Assembly (NCBI RefSeq): GCF_001411555.2
Contig: NC_049906.1
Coordinates: 128,781-192,780, forward strand
Direction of reading: 5' to 3'
Origin: Juglans regia
Lineage: Eukaryota > Streptophyta > Magnoliopsida > Fagales > Juglandaceae
DNA length: 64,000 nucleotides
Position 1 is the stretch's first letter. Each line of letters begins with the position of its first letter. The notes under the pieces are model-generated. The model was not told the DNA's origin. It worked only from the letters and a program-made list of their open reading frames with translations, and ran no database searches. Below, piece after piece: positions 1-11,719 of this stretch. Both the position numbers and the translations under genes were made by a program.

Positions 1-206
1 TCCAATCATTGATGGGACCCACCACTTTTTCAAATCCTCATAAAAAGTTAAAATCATCTCATCTTATTTTATACATCCAAACATATCTTACAATGGGACC
101 CACACACTTTTACAAAACCAACTCAAACATCTTAATGAAACCTTCTCACTACTATTCACATAGAATTCTCATAATTTCTCTCTCATCTCATTACCCAAGC
201 ATGCCC
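1..206. mobile_element. Tourist-like MITE, 3' part
   Basis: AT-rich, non-coding, with stretches resembling the MITE family seen elsewhere in the window (runs of ctcatctca, aatcctcataaaa). It ends in ACCCAAGCATGCCC followed by TAA at 207-209, which fits a Tourist/Harbinger terminal repeat and a TAA target duplication. The 5' end lies outside the window, so the pairing cannot be shown. Confidence 0.4.
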
Positions 207-207
207 T

Positions 208-655
208 AAGGCTCCTCTAAAAGCTCCATTGGAAGAACTTATTATTGCATTGTGAAGTAGCCATGAGCTTATGGGATGATATCTTCGCTAGAGTGGGGTT
301 ACTTTGGGTGATGCTAAGAAGGGTGGTGGATTTTCTAGCAAGTTGGAGAGGCATCCAAAGCTAATCCTCAAATTGTAGCTATATGGAAGATGGCCCTGAT
401 TTGCCTTTGGTGGTGTATATGGATGGAGAGAAATGAAAGGAGTTTCAATGATCGCAAATGGACAATAGATGAGCTTAGAATGTTTTTTCTTAATACTTTA
501 TTCCATTGGTCGATTCTAATAGACCTTGATGGCATGAACATTCATGATTTCCTTGTATCTTTAGACAATCACACATAGGTGTTGCTCTTGTATATGTCGA
601 GTACATGGGCCATGCTATTCTCATTAATGAAGTTTCTTTTTTACTGACCAAAACA
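208..655 (+). mobile_element. LINE 3'-end fragment (zf-RVT end and 3' UTR)
   Basis: A broken frame carries the end of the LINE zinc-binding RT domain, including WMERNERSF, then DGMNIHDFLVSL, followed by the 3'-UTR wording common to the other LINEs here (gttgctcttgtatatgtcgagtac). Part of the domain start is deleted. It sits in an intron of the prolyl oligopeptidase gene, in the same orientation as that gene, and stops about 45 bases before the splice acceptor of the exon at 701. Confidence 0.7.
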
Positions 656-700
656 AAATTATCTTTTAGTTGATTGCTTTTTTTTTTAACCTTACTGCAG

Positions 701-2782
701 GAATGGGGTGACCCGCGAAAGGAGGAGTTTTACTTCTACATGAAGTCATATTCCCCTGTTGATAATGTTAGTAGCTCGTCTTATATAGTTGACCAGTATT
801 CTCTGAACCGTGAAGAGCTACATAATTCATCATTCACCATTTGAAACACGATGCTAGTTTGTTTTTTTACTATTCTTGATATCCTTTCTGATCTGACCTT
901 TAGCCTTATGCAAATAGGTTAAGGCACAAAATTATCCGGACATTCTTGTAACAGCTGGTTTAAATGGTAAGTCTAAACATTTTTCCTGTGGATTTCAATT
1001 TCTTCATTGTCAACAAACGTAGTTTTTCCATGACTGCTATAACTAGCTTCTTCTCGTTAGTGTATATATTGGAAATCACCATGACAGCATGCACAAAGTT
1101 TCAAGTAGATTCAGCTCAATCAATATTCAAGTAGTCAAATGTTCAAGATGTTGGGTCACCAAGCTGGTTGAATACCCAAACAAGGGAGCCTGCCTAAGCC
1201 TTATGAAAGTCTTTGTAAATTATCTAATTTGGTTAAATTATTGTTTGTTGTCATGGTAATGTCCATGGGTCACATTGGACGCTTATTGCTGATCCAACAA
1301 TGTGGCTCACTCGCATAGTTGACCAGTAGGATTGATATTGTAATTTTGGATATGATGAATATATTCCTTCTCCTGACATTCAATTTGAACCTTGTACACT
1401 ATGACAGATCCACGTGTTATGTATTCGGAACCTGCTAAGTTTGTGGCAAAACTGAGGGATCTGAAGACTGATGATAACCTGCTAATATTCAAGTGTGAAT
1501 TTGGTGCTGGTCATTCTTCAAAGTCAGGAAGGTAATCTTTTTTCTATGCATTTTACCTACAACTATTTAAGTTTGTAGGTGTAGGTCTTCTTTTCTAACG
1601 TTTTCCTTTTCTTTCTACTCTGTTTTTAAAATAGGCCCCCCAACCCCCAAGACTTGAACGCCACAGTAAATATCACAGTAAATATGGCAATTTTGCCATA
1701 GCCATTGACCTCCTCCAAGTACCTAATTTAGTAATTTGTAGGTATTTACATTTGCCGTCCCACGTGTTTTTAGCAGTGACCTCTTTTTCTTGCCGGTAGC
1801 ATGACCTCCTGTCAATTTTTTTTCGATACCTCCTGTTACATTTTGTTTCTTTTTCTTCTAGATTTCTAGACTTTTGCCTCTCATTTTTCAACTATTACTA
1901 CCTTTTTAATTCTAAAATTATATAACTCTAATTGAAACTCAATTTTTCATCTTATCTTCTTTTATATTTTGATTAATTTTTTGAAAAATGGTTCTGACAG
2001 GTAAAATTTTGAAAGTTTAAGGGAAAAATACTTGTACAAATGCAGTATATAAATGTACTTAAATTTCTTATTTCAAAGGATATTTTAAACAAAAAAGAAG
2101 AAAAGTAAATATTTTCCAAAAAAATTACAGATTTTTTATTTTATTTTATTTTATTTTATGTGCATTTTTGCTTAAATTTGATACAATTTTTTGTCCTTCT
2201 GAATTTTGGTGAACTATCTATTTTTGTATAATACATATTTTATATAAATTTAATTAAACCTTTTTACTCATTTTGTTTCTGTCCAAGTTGACGGAGCAAC
2301 TTAATTCAACCCAACAAAATTCAGAACCCCAATATTATAATCCTTGCTTAGTCCCTGGATAAAACTGATCTGTGATCCAAGTTTGGATCTTTGCTACGTT
2401 TACGTGAAGTTATTTTCGCAAATGCTAATGGGCATGAGATTCTAATTATATCCATCATGCTAACCAATACGTGAGATGGTCCTTCTTGCTCCGGCTGGCT
2501 CCCCCTCCATTGATCAAAGATCTGCGTTTCTAGAAGCTTTCTGACGTGGGCTTGCATGAATTTGTACTTCTGACTTAACAGAATCCCTATAGCGGTCCTT
2601 CATTCCTTTAAAAGGGTGCCTTCTGTCTTTAACTACCTTATTATTTTATTATTATCATCATCGTCATCATTATTATTCTTTTTGGATGCAGATTTGAGAA
2701 GCTTCAAGAAATTGCATTCATGCATACTTTTATAATGAAGGCTCTAAATATGATTCCTGACCATGGATCTGGGCAGAACTGA
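701..2782 (+). CDS. Prolyl oligopeptidase family (S9) peptidase, last four exons (5' partial)
   Basis: Exons 701-766, 918-966, 1408-1531 and 2692-2782 join in frame into 109 C-terminal residues ending in TGA. All junctions are GT-AG. The first exon gives EWGDPRKEEFYFYMKSYSPV, the next NYPDILVTAGLN, the third DPRVMYSEPAKFVAKLR and later GAGHSSKSGR. These match the end of the oligopeptidase B / protease 2-like branch of S9 serine peptidases, which cleave short peptides. In that family the Asp of the DPRV segment and the His of the AGHSSKSGR segment are the catalytic Asp and His, and both are present. The nucleophile Ser would lie in an exon upstream of this window. The upstream intron holds a MITE and a LINE fragment; the 1.16-kb last intron is plain AT-rich DNA. 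The gene looks functional over the visible part. The cellular compartment cannot be judged because the N-terminus is missing. Confidence 0.88.
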
Positions 2783-3228
2783 TGGATTGCTACTGCCTTA
2801 GGAGATGAAAGAATCCTCAGTGCCTCACTCATCGCTGAACGGTATCAGCAACATCTTGCATGGTAATTTTGTGAAGGATGATTATCAACATTCTGAATGT
2901 TTTAATCTTGTATTACCTTCCTAAGGGGAGAAAAATGAATCATTTACAAAATCGTGCAGATTCATTTGAGGTGTTGATTGCTGAAGGTAATAAAATAGTA
3001 TGGAAAACAGTAGTACATTAAGAGATACAAGATGCCAGATATCCTGCTTTTTTGGACTGTTTTCGTCCATAAGGAACTAAATATGGACGTAGACCTCGCC
3101 CAGAAAATACATATTATGGAGGACGCTCTAGCGGCTACTAATATGATGTTTCGCCCTGATAGCGAGAAACGGAGTTGGCGTGAGAAGAAACGCTCTAGAG
3201 ATGCAAAAAGACTGCCTCTGATCTTCTC
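2783..3228 (+). other. 3' flank of the peptidase gene
   Basis: Probably 3' UTR followed by intergenic DNA. A short open stretch at about 3080-3232, rich in Arg and Lys near its end (WREKKRSRDAKRL), is not recognised and has no splice or start context that I trust. No other feature seen. Confidence 0.3.
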
Positions 3229-3231
3229 TTA

Positions 3232-3421
3232 GGCTAGGTTTGGATTAAAAAAAAACATTTATCTCATCTAGTCATTATAATTTTTATAAATTCTCACACA
3301 AAATATAATAAATAATTTAATTTTTTCAAATTTTAAAATAATAATAATATTAAAAAAATAATATTTTATTTAATTTTCATTCCAACTCATCTCATTTGAA
3401 ATTACTATCCAAACCTTCCTC
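3232..3421. mobile_element. Tourist-like MITE, copy 1
   Basis: A 190-bp AT-rich element. Its 5' end is GGCTAGGTTTGGAT and its 3' end ATCCAAACCTTCCTC, which are imperfect inverted repeats. It is flanked by TTA at 3229-3231 and 3422-3424. The inside shares cacaaaatataataaataa and ataataatattaaaaaa with the copies at 3425, 37289 and 53272. Confidence 0.75.
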
Positions 3422-3424
3422 TTA

Positions 3425-3634
3425 GGCCTTGTTTGTTTTCCAAAAACATCTCATCTCATCTCACCTCATCATTACAACTTTCTCAAATCCCTACACAAAA
3501 TAAAATAAACAATTCAATTTTTTCAAATCTCAAAACAACAATTATATTAAAAAATATATTCTAATAATATTTTATTCAACTTTTTAACTTTAATCTCAAC
3601 TCATCTCATCTCATCTCTGAAAACAAACGAGCCC
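3425..3634. mobile_element. Tourist-like MITE, copy 2
   Basis: A 210-bp element with termini GGCCTTGTTTGTTTTC and GAAAACAAACGAGCCC, good inverted repeats. It is flanked by TTA at 3422-3424 and 3635-3637. Its left TTA is also the right TTA of copy 1, so the two lie back to back. Confidence 0.8.
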
Positions 3635-3666
3635 TTAACCTTTGTTAATAGAGAATAACTTATAAC

Positions 3667-4426
3667 CGGCGTTTCCTATAAGGGCTTATTATCGGAGACT
3701 AATGTGGACATTCCATGTAAGGAGTTGATGAAGACACTGGCCATTATGGGCTGTAGGGGATCCTTTGTGTATACCCCACCCCCCCCTCTCTCTCTCTCTC
3801 CCGAACTTTCCATCTGTAAAAATCCCTCAAAAAAAAAAAGAAAAAGAAAAGATTGTTATAATTTCTTTCCCAGTAATATCGATGTTTAATGGGTAATTTC
3901 CAAGTGAAGCAATAAAAGCTGGGCTATCTACACCCTGCACATTGAAGCAATATAAGGTCAAGGTCATTCAATAATGGAAGAAGAAGATGAAAAGAAAAAC
4001 AAGCCGAAATCCAAGATCAAGATCTTCTGTGATGGGGACCCAAAATTTAATTAAATACAAAAGTGAAAGGCTCGGATGTTGCTGTCTTTAGGCATCAAAT
4101 GGGCTGCGAAGTTGGGAAAAATCTCAGTTTGTATGTAGCCTTTGCAGTCTGCTTGGATCCTCTGAGTTATCACTCCCCCTTGACGTGAACTACCTAGATA
4201 TTGAGGTCCTAACAGAGAGAGAGGGAAGGAGAGAGATAGGTGATTTCGGGTTAGGGATTTGGTGAAGGAGAGAGAGAGAGAGCGAGAGAGAGAGAGAAGG
4301 GGTTGGGGGTATGCACAAAGGATCCACAAAGGATTCCCTGTAGCACAGAAAGGCTGTGTCTTCATCAACCTCTTACGTGGAATGTCCCCATTGGTCTCCG
4401 ATAATAAGCGCCTGTAGGAGACATCG
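3667..4426. repeat. Diverged inverted repeat, arms of about 140 bp
   Basis: The left arm (about 3667-3800) contains GGGCTTATTATCGGAGAC, then GGACATTCCA, TTGATGAAGACAC, a GGATCCTTTGTG segment and a CT run. The reverse complement of 4270-4426 has the same blocks in the same order. The arms differ by scattered substitutions and are about 470 bp apart. It could be a foldback transposon or paired subterminal repeats. An open stretch across the right arm (4051-4515, - strand) has low-complexity Ser/Leu composition and is not taken as a gene. Confidence 0.7.
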
Positions 4427-4871
4427 GCCCGAAGCGTTTTTGTTGTTAATAATATCTTACTTACAAGCAGACTTGTCTTGAGCGTAGTTAAGAGAGAGCT
4501 TAGTTGGTCAATCATGGCTAGGTCTAAGCAAATATGGATCAGTGCATCAAAGCTTCAGTAAAAATATATGGGTGTATGGGCCAAACCCCATGCATATTAG
4601 TTTCAGCTCTACACCAATCACCAATCAAATCAATGGTGTTTTTTTTTTAAGAATAAACAACTAATATTATAGAACTTAGAGGATCCATTGCATTATGCAG
4701 CATAATTACAAGCTCATATTACAATAAAAGGTGGGTCTTTCCCACAATGAAGGCTTAACAAAAAAGATGGAATTAAATTTAGTGGAATATTTCCAAAAGT
4801 ATTTTTGGAGGCTGCCACTACAAAATGGAATGCGCGCATCGGTTTGCATCTCGATATATTTTCCAAAGTTC

Positions 4872-7800
4872 TTAGCTTTGTAGTGCTTGGAGAAAAATCT
4901 TTATGTCTTGAATAATGGGTTGTACTGTCCAGTCGGGAATGTAGTTCAGATCTTTGATTGCTTTTAATTTATTAAGAGAGTCCTCTGCAATTACAAGTAT
5001 GTCAATGTTGGCTTCATTGGCTTTTTGAACTCCCAAGAGCATTGCTTTAGCTTCCCCTTGATTTGGATTCTTGCTTATGATATGTTTTGTAAGCATGAAG
5101 CGAATGGATCCAGTTGACGTCCAACATATAGCTGCTGCTATACTTCCATTTTGTCTAACCGCTATATTGAATGTGAGAAGGCAGTGGTCCATAAGGAAGA
5201 TTCTCTAAGGTTGGATGGTATTAATTTGTATATTACCCCAAGCAACACAATGTTCTTTTAAAGTTTTCAATGTGGATGATACAAAAACAATTAAGTAAGG
5301 GGAAAAAACTTCATGAACAATTTTATTTCTAAGGAACCAAATACTATCAATAGCCATAATTGCAAAAATCTGGAAATGATGCTCTTCCTCTTTAGGAATA
5401 CCAATCAATCTGGATGGATCAAGAATGCATTTAATCCAAAGACTAGTGTCATTGTTAGCATAAGAGGAGATATTTAGAAGCCAAGATGAGTGACGCCAAA
5501 GAATTTGAGTGAAGCTGTCATTTTAAAAGAGATGAGACTGAGTTTCCCCACCTGCGTTGTAGACTGGGCAAACTATATCTTCACTATCCAGAGGAACAAA
5601 ATTCTTAATGAGAGTATGAGTTGGAATGATATCATGGAGAGTTTTCCAGCAAAGGAATTTGAGTCTATCCTGAATGTTGATCCTCCATAACTTTTTCCAC
5701 TCAGTAATTGAAAGTTGTTATTATCCATATGATTTTGGGTCTGAGATAATCTTATGGCTGCATAGGTAGACTTTACGCTAAAAGCACCAGAATTCTGATG
5801 GACCCAAACAGGTTTATCAGACAGATTATGAAAATTGTGATGTGCAAGATGAATCCTTTCAATCTCATTCATTGTATTGATGGAAAAGGGCTTGGAGAAG
5901 AATGGTGTTCCAACGCCTAGGCTCCTCCATCATTAATTCAGAGACACGAAGTAAAGGGTCATGAGGAGTACTGATGTCCTTTGGGATAGGTGAGAAATTT
6001 GGATTGTTAAGAACCCAAGGGTCAATCCAAGCTCTAATATGAGTCCCATTATTAATATGGTAGCAAAGACCATGCTTAAGGAAGTCTTTTTGGTTAAGGA
6101 TACCCTTCCAAACTCAAGAGTCAGAAGATTTTTGAGTGGGGCTGAGAAAGGACGTGTTTCTTAGGTACTTCCCGATGAGAACTCTTTTCCAAATGGCATG
6201 GACTCCAGTAAGCATTTGCCATCCAATTTTTTAGAGGAAAACCTTATTAAAATCTGAAACAAGTCTAATGCCCAGGTCTCCCATGGATTTAGGTTGATAT
6301 ATGGATTTCCAGGATTTGAGGGTAAGATTGTGTGACTTATCTAAAGGGAATCCCCACCAAAACTTCATGAAGTTACGGTCAATGTTGCTGGCAATTCCCT
6401 TGGGAATAGAAATGCTAGACATGAGATATGAAGGCATAGAGCTAGCAACCGGTCTGATAAGGGTGGTACGACCAACCTGAGAAAGTAATTTTGCTTTCCA
6501 CCTGATCAGCTTTTGGGAGATCTTTTGCTGAATATCTTGGAAATGAATTCTTTTTGAAGCAATGAAAGACAAGGGAAGGCCTAAGTATTTAATACTAGGG
6601 GAGGCATTCTTCAGGTCGAAAACTTATTCACCTCCAATTTTTGCTAAGGTTGAGTATTATCACTGAATTTGATAGAAGAATTGTTTGCATGAACTTTTTG
6701 ACCGGACCATGAGGAGTACTTATCCAAGCATTTTTTAAAACTATTAGAAGTAGTGTTGTTGGCCTTGCAAAAAAGGATAAGATCATCAGCAAAAAGGAGA
6801 TGCGAACTGGGGATGTTATTTCTGCTGATAGATATCCCTTGAATCCTGCCCAAGTTTTCCTTTTTTGTGATTAACCTAGTAAGAACCTTAGTTCCCAAGA
6901 TGAAAAGAAAAGGCGAGAGGGTGTCACCTTGCCTCAATCCCCTACTTGGCTTTATGTATCCTCTGGGCGTACCATTAATGATTACTGAATAAGAGACCAT
7001 TGAAATACATTCTTTAATCCAAGTGATCCATCTACCATTAAAACCTAGGCTTTCCATAATCTCGAGGATAAACTCGCATTTCATGAAATCAAATGTCTTT
7101 TCCATATCAATCTTAATATCCATGAAACCGATATTCCTTTTTTTCCTCCTTAAGAAGTGGAAGAGTTCTTGGGCCAAAATTGTATTTTCTTGAATAGTCC
7201 TCCCAAGAACAAAAGCGGTTTGGTACGGAGAAATGATTCTAGGAAGGATTTTCTTGAGCTTATTTGCCATAATTTTAGCAACCACTTTATAGCAAACATT
7301 AGAAAGGCTAATAGGCCTAAACTGATGAACAATATTCGGGCTACTAGTCTTTGGAATGAGAGCGATGTATGTGTGATTAACAGCTTTGAGAAACTTTCCA
7401 CTCTGAGTTGCGAATAGCATTAGTGAAATCATCTTTCACGATCCCCCAATAATGTTTGTAGAAAAGACCGGTGAATCCATCAGGGCAGGAGCTTTTTTTG
7501 AAAGAGTTTGCCTAAGAGTAGATAGGATCTCCTCATCAGAGGGAATATCACAAAGAAATGTGTTTTCTTGATCCGTGATCTTTTCAGGAAAAAAAGACTT
7601 TAAATCAATACCTAAGCGTGGATTAGTGGTTGTGTAGACATTTTTAAAATGATCCAAGAAAGTATTATGGATGACATTACTGTCTTCAGTCCAATTGTTT
7701 TGACTTAGCATAAGGCTCTCAATGGTATTGTGCCGCCTACGGATAGTAGTGGAGAGGTGGAAGAATTTAGTGTTCAGATCCGTGGTGGTAAGCCATTGAA

Positions 7801-8846
7801 CCTTGGACTTTTGTCACCAAAAGAATCTCTTCTCTTTTGTACAATTCAGTTAGCTTTGCTTTGAGATCCGCCTCCATGTTCAAAAAGGAAGGATTGGGAT
7901 CCTTAGATTGAATATCCGAGAGAGTTCTAGTGACATCGTTGATGAAAGTTTAAATGTGACCAAGATGCCACCTATTCTAATGATGTAATGCTTTTTGAAC
8001 CACTTTAAGCTTGTTAAGAAGGATATAACTCAGATTGGCCATGAAATGAGTGTCCCAAGCATTATGAATGACCATTTGGCTAGTGTGGTCTCTAATCCAA
8101 AATTCATCTAATTTGAAACTAGCACTATGCCTTCTCCCATTAGTATCCAAAACTATGGGTAACTAATCAGAAGCATTTAGAGGAAGATGGTGTAACGAGG
8201 AGTTTGGAAACAGATCCATCCAAAGCTGATTGGCAATTCCTTTGTCTAGTATCTCTCTGATATGACCTATACCTTGTCTATTATTGGTCCAGGTGTACTT
8301 AGGCCCATAATAGCCTAAATCAATCATCTCACTATTATTCATGTAATTTTTGAGACCCCTGGAGTTTGAAGAACTCGCATAAGGTCTCCCTCCAAAATTT
8401 TCATTTTGGCTAAGGATAGAATTAAAGTCCCCTATCTCAAGCTTTGGTCCCTCAAAAGTAGTTCCTATCGACTTTAGAAGGTTCCAAAAATTATCTTTCA
8501 AACTGTTTTGAGCGGGGCAATATACTAAATTAATTAGCCAAGGGCTATGCACAGGGTCCATTTACACAAGCATAGAAATAATATTACAATGAACTTTAAC
8601 AGGTTCCACATCAAGACCATCCAACCATAATACCAAAAGACCTCCCCAATTATCATTGGAAGGAGCATACACAGTTTTTGAAACAGAAGACCCTAGTCTA
8701 TTAATAATACTAGACATATTCGAATTATACAAAATTTTCTCCATCAGGAAGACTAGATCGGGTTTGTGGTTCTTGATCAATGCCTTTAAGCTTCTGATTG
8801 CACGAGGTCAGGCAATACCCCTGCAATTCCAAGAAAGGATTTTCAT
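4872..8846 (-). pseudogene. LINE ORF2 pseudogene: endonuclease, RT, zf-RVT, RNase H
   Basis: Starts at ATG 8844-8846 with MKILSWNCRGIA, the typical start of an L1 APE-like endonuclease. A TGA follows at once, where an Arg is usual (GIARPRAI), consistent with CGA to TGA decay. Endonuclease pieces run to about 8163 (LEIGDFNSILSQNE, GYYGPKYTWTNNR). Reverse transcriptase spans about 7711-6231 with GLRQGDTLSPFLFILG and the catalytic FADDLILF. The segment around 5205-5408 (AIMAIDSIWFLRNKIVHE) is zf-RVT type. The RNase H-like end (4872-5192) keeps NPNQGEAKAMLLGVQKA. At least six frame breaks separate these parts. Confidence 0.85.
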
Positions 8847-8999
8847 TTCTTCCTTGGTGGTAGATTTGGCCCTGCCTCAACAACAATATCATCAGAAGTA
8901 AGAGATTTGAAAAAGTGGTTTCGGATTTCATTTCCCGTAGTGAGTTCATCTTTCTGGTAGGGTGCAAACCTAAGCCTCTTGGATCGCCTACAAACAGCA

Positions 9000-11013
9000 T
9001 CACTTTGTTTGGTTTTGGTGGGGAGAATGAGTGTTGGCAGAATTCAGGTCTCTCTCGGTTTTGTGTATGGTGAGAGTCATCCTTTCTCGACACAAGAAGT
9101 TTTCCATCTCCCAAGGGTGAGTTATCAGTACTGATCGAGCTCTTCCCATGGTTATTTGAAACTTAATGGGTGGGGTTAGGGTTTGAGAGTTTTTAGTGAA
9201 GCTTTGGTTATGGGAAGGGGGAAAATACGGAAGGGATTTTTGCGGTGGGCTTTCTGAGTTAATTGGAAGAAAGAAGCCTTCGAGCATGGGTGGGGGTGAA
9301 AGGCTAAAGGGTGAAGGCCCCCAACGAGTTGGGCTGGTGTGGCTTTGAGAGGGAGAGGAGGGATATGGGCTTGACAGATTGTAAGACAAGGCAAATTTAG
9401 CTGGGCCAACATTTGCAAAATCAAAGAGAGTGGATGGGTTAGTTGACTTGTCCAAAGGTCTTGGGCTTGGCTCATGAGGCTCATTCAAATTGGGCCGAAA
9501 TGCAAAGACAAATTTTCCTGACAGACTTACCAGCAGTGAGATCGAGTGATTGCGAAAGTCAGTTGGGGCCTGCAGGTTTTTGAACTGGGCCAAAATCCGT
9601 TGAAAAAGATTTTTATCCATGGTTATAAATCTACGACTTTTGATTGGGGCCTCATTAATACTTGACTTGATGGGGCATGCAGGGTCCAGACTACTTATTA
9701 ATGTAGGGGCCGCAAGCGTAGTTGTCAGATTAAAATGGCTTGTCTCAACAGTTCCAATTTCATCTGCAAGTGATATTTTGGGCTCAGAGGGTGGCTGCAA
9801 TAAATGAGTGTTTGCAAGTGTACTTTCTTTGATTATTCCTGACATTCTTGTCTCCCCAGTTGAAGTGTTGCCACGTGTCCCTACAATCATCTCTTCTAAG
9901 CCCATGCATTCCAAACTTCCATGGAGCTTTGTATGACTACTACTGGTCTCGCTGGAGAAAAAATGCATAGATTGAGAGATGGTTTTGCTGGTGCACTGGT
10001 TCTATTGTTGCTGCAAGGCTTCCTTTTCTTTCGAAGATGTCAGAGGAAAAAAATTCCTTGTTTTGCTAGAAGGGGAGACTTCTACTGGATGCTGAGGTTC
10101 AAGCTGTTTGAGCTCCAAACCAAGTGGATGATTGTCAAACTGATCGGGTTTTCTGCTCGTTTGATTCTCAGCACGCATCCATGGCCCGTAGTTGGACACC
10201 TCAGTTTTTGTTTGTAGTGATAGGCATACTTGTTGAAGATGGCCAAGACAATCACAGCAGTAGCAAAACTCGGATAAGCACTCATACTTTAGACTAACCC
10301 AAGTTGCTGGCCCACGCTTTTTGATTAGTCGCAACCCTTCAGGCAATGGCTTTTCGACATTGATCTCCACTTGAATATGCACATACCTACGGAATAATAT
10401 ACCCGGACTCACTAGTTGTTCAACTTGAATGAAGTTGCCAAGTTTTGCAACTATCTTTTGAGCATTAACATTAGTCATGAACTCGAGTGGAAGTCTATGT
10501 ATCTGGACCCAAAACACAGACATCTTGACATTAACTTCTTGAAGGCTTAAGCTTGGTAGCCAGTTGCAAATGACCATATGGAACCCTTTGATGTTCCAAG
10601 GATGTTGGTCTAAAATCCTTTGCTTTTCCTATTTTGATGAGAAAGTAAACAAGAACATATTGACGTCCAAATCCTCTAAATTGAGGCCGGTGGAGAAACT
10701 CCATGCGACTTGATTGTTGCATGGAGAGCATGCTTACTAAGAGGTCGAGAGGATATTATCCTCCCAATGAGGACGTGTGCTGAAAGCTGGGCGCAACCTC
10801 TATTTCAGGCTCCAAGTTAAGATTGCTCCAATTCATTTGGGTGGTTGCATGCGATACTTCGTTCGGTTTCTTCATGAGAGGAATATAGGGGTCCATTGTT
10901 AACCTAATTGAGTGTGGAGAAAGGGCAAAGTCAGAGCTAGTTTGGATTAAAGTAGCAAAAGGTGGGTAATGAGATGTGAGTGAAGGGAGTAAAAGTAGGA
11001 TGAGAAGGGTCAT
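9000..11013 (-). pseudogene. LINE ORF1 pseudogene (DUF4283 / zf-CCHC)
   Basis: Pieces in several frames. The segment 10002-10577 carries the C-terminal part of a DUF4283-like RNA-binding region (VFWVQIHRLPLEFM, then WVSLKYECLSEFC) and a zinc knuckle FCYCCDCLGHLQQVC, which fits C-x2-C-x4-H-x4-C. The segment 9000-9968 is the Pro/Ser-rich tail. The N-terminal pieces are at 10531-11013. ORF1 of plant L1 elements makes the RNA-binding partner of ORF2; this copy is broken by frameshifts. Confidence 0.7.
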
Positions 11014-11157
11014 TGGAGTTAATGCTAAAACAACGAAAACAAAAAATGGTAGGGTTTCAAGTTAAGGATAACTCGGAAGAATCCAATCAGGAAGGATTTG
11101 ACTCACTCGAGAGGTGGAGAGAACTCATCGTGGAGCTCACAAAGAATCTAATGGTGT

Positions 11158-11201
11158 TATCAAATGGCAATTAATGATTAATAATTAATTGCCATTTGAT
11201 A
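11158..11201. repeat. Perfect 18-bp hairpin beside the LINE 5' junction
   Basis: 11158-11175 (TATCAAATGGCAATTAAT) pairs without mismatch with 11184-11201, leaving an 8-base loop. It begins one base after the proposed LINE target duplication, so it belongs to the pre-insertion site. Purpose unknown. Confidence 0.8.
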
Positions 11202-11202
11202 C

Positions 11203-11705
11203 GATAGTCTTTAGGTCCAAGCTGTCACCTTTGCATACTTGCGGAAATGAGATAAAGATTAAAAAAATAATAATATTACATACAATCGTAGAGTGTCTAA
11301 GCTCTACGCAATCGTTTTGAAAGAGAGTGGAGTTTATTATTAAAAAATTAATTTTTTTTTTCATGTGTGTTAATTTCTTAATTTGTACAACAGATCGAAA
11401 GGGAGGAAATAATTATCCTCGACCCACGATGATGATTCGGGTTTCGATATGGTGTTTATCACGTTCATCCATAATATAAATAATAAATAAGCGAATGAAA
11501 ATAAATAAAGACAAACACATGAATTTACGTCATTCGGCATAATGCCTACATCCACGGATTGTTTAGGGACGAAATCTACTATAATAGGTGATTTTACAAT
11601 CTCTTTATTTGTTTTTCGATAGGCTAAGAGTTTGCAAATTTATTTGGAAAAAAATATTTTAATTTTTTTTTATAAAAGGATTTTGAAAATTTTAAAAAGT
11701 TAAAA
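11203..11705. other. Intergenic AT-rich DNA
   Basis: No coding or repeat structure that I can name. A short open frame at 11370-11555 (- strand) is low in conviction and not called. Confidence 0.4.
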
Positions 11706-11719
11706 ATAAATAAATAGAA

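Larger units (their letters stand above)
4639..11144 (-). mobile_element. Nearly full-length L1-type LINE, decayed
   Basis: About 6.5 kb in the order ORF1, endonuclease, reverse transcriptase, zf-RVT, RNase H, reading leftwards. The poly(A) tail appears as the T run at 4639-4648. The flanks carry AATCAATGGTG (4628-4638) and AATCTAATGGTG (11145-11156), which differ by one inserted base and look like the target-site duplication. If so, the 5' end is near 11144 and the copy is close to complete. Both ORFs carry stops and frameshifts, so it is dead. Confidence 0.85.

Noticed and set aside
3226..3426. 8-bp duplication CTCTTAGG around MITE copy 1, suggesting a hAT element
   Set aside because: The outer bases belong to the MITE ends. 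A TTA duplication fits this copy and copy 2, and TTA/TAA fits the copies at 37289 and 53272.
4051..4515. 154-aa open frame on the - strand
   Set aside because: Low-complexity Ser/Leu composition from GA/CT repeats, and it overlaps the right arm of the inverted repeat.
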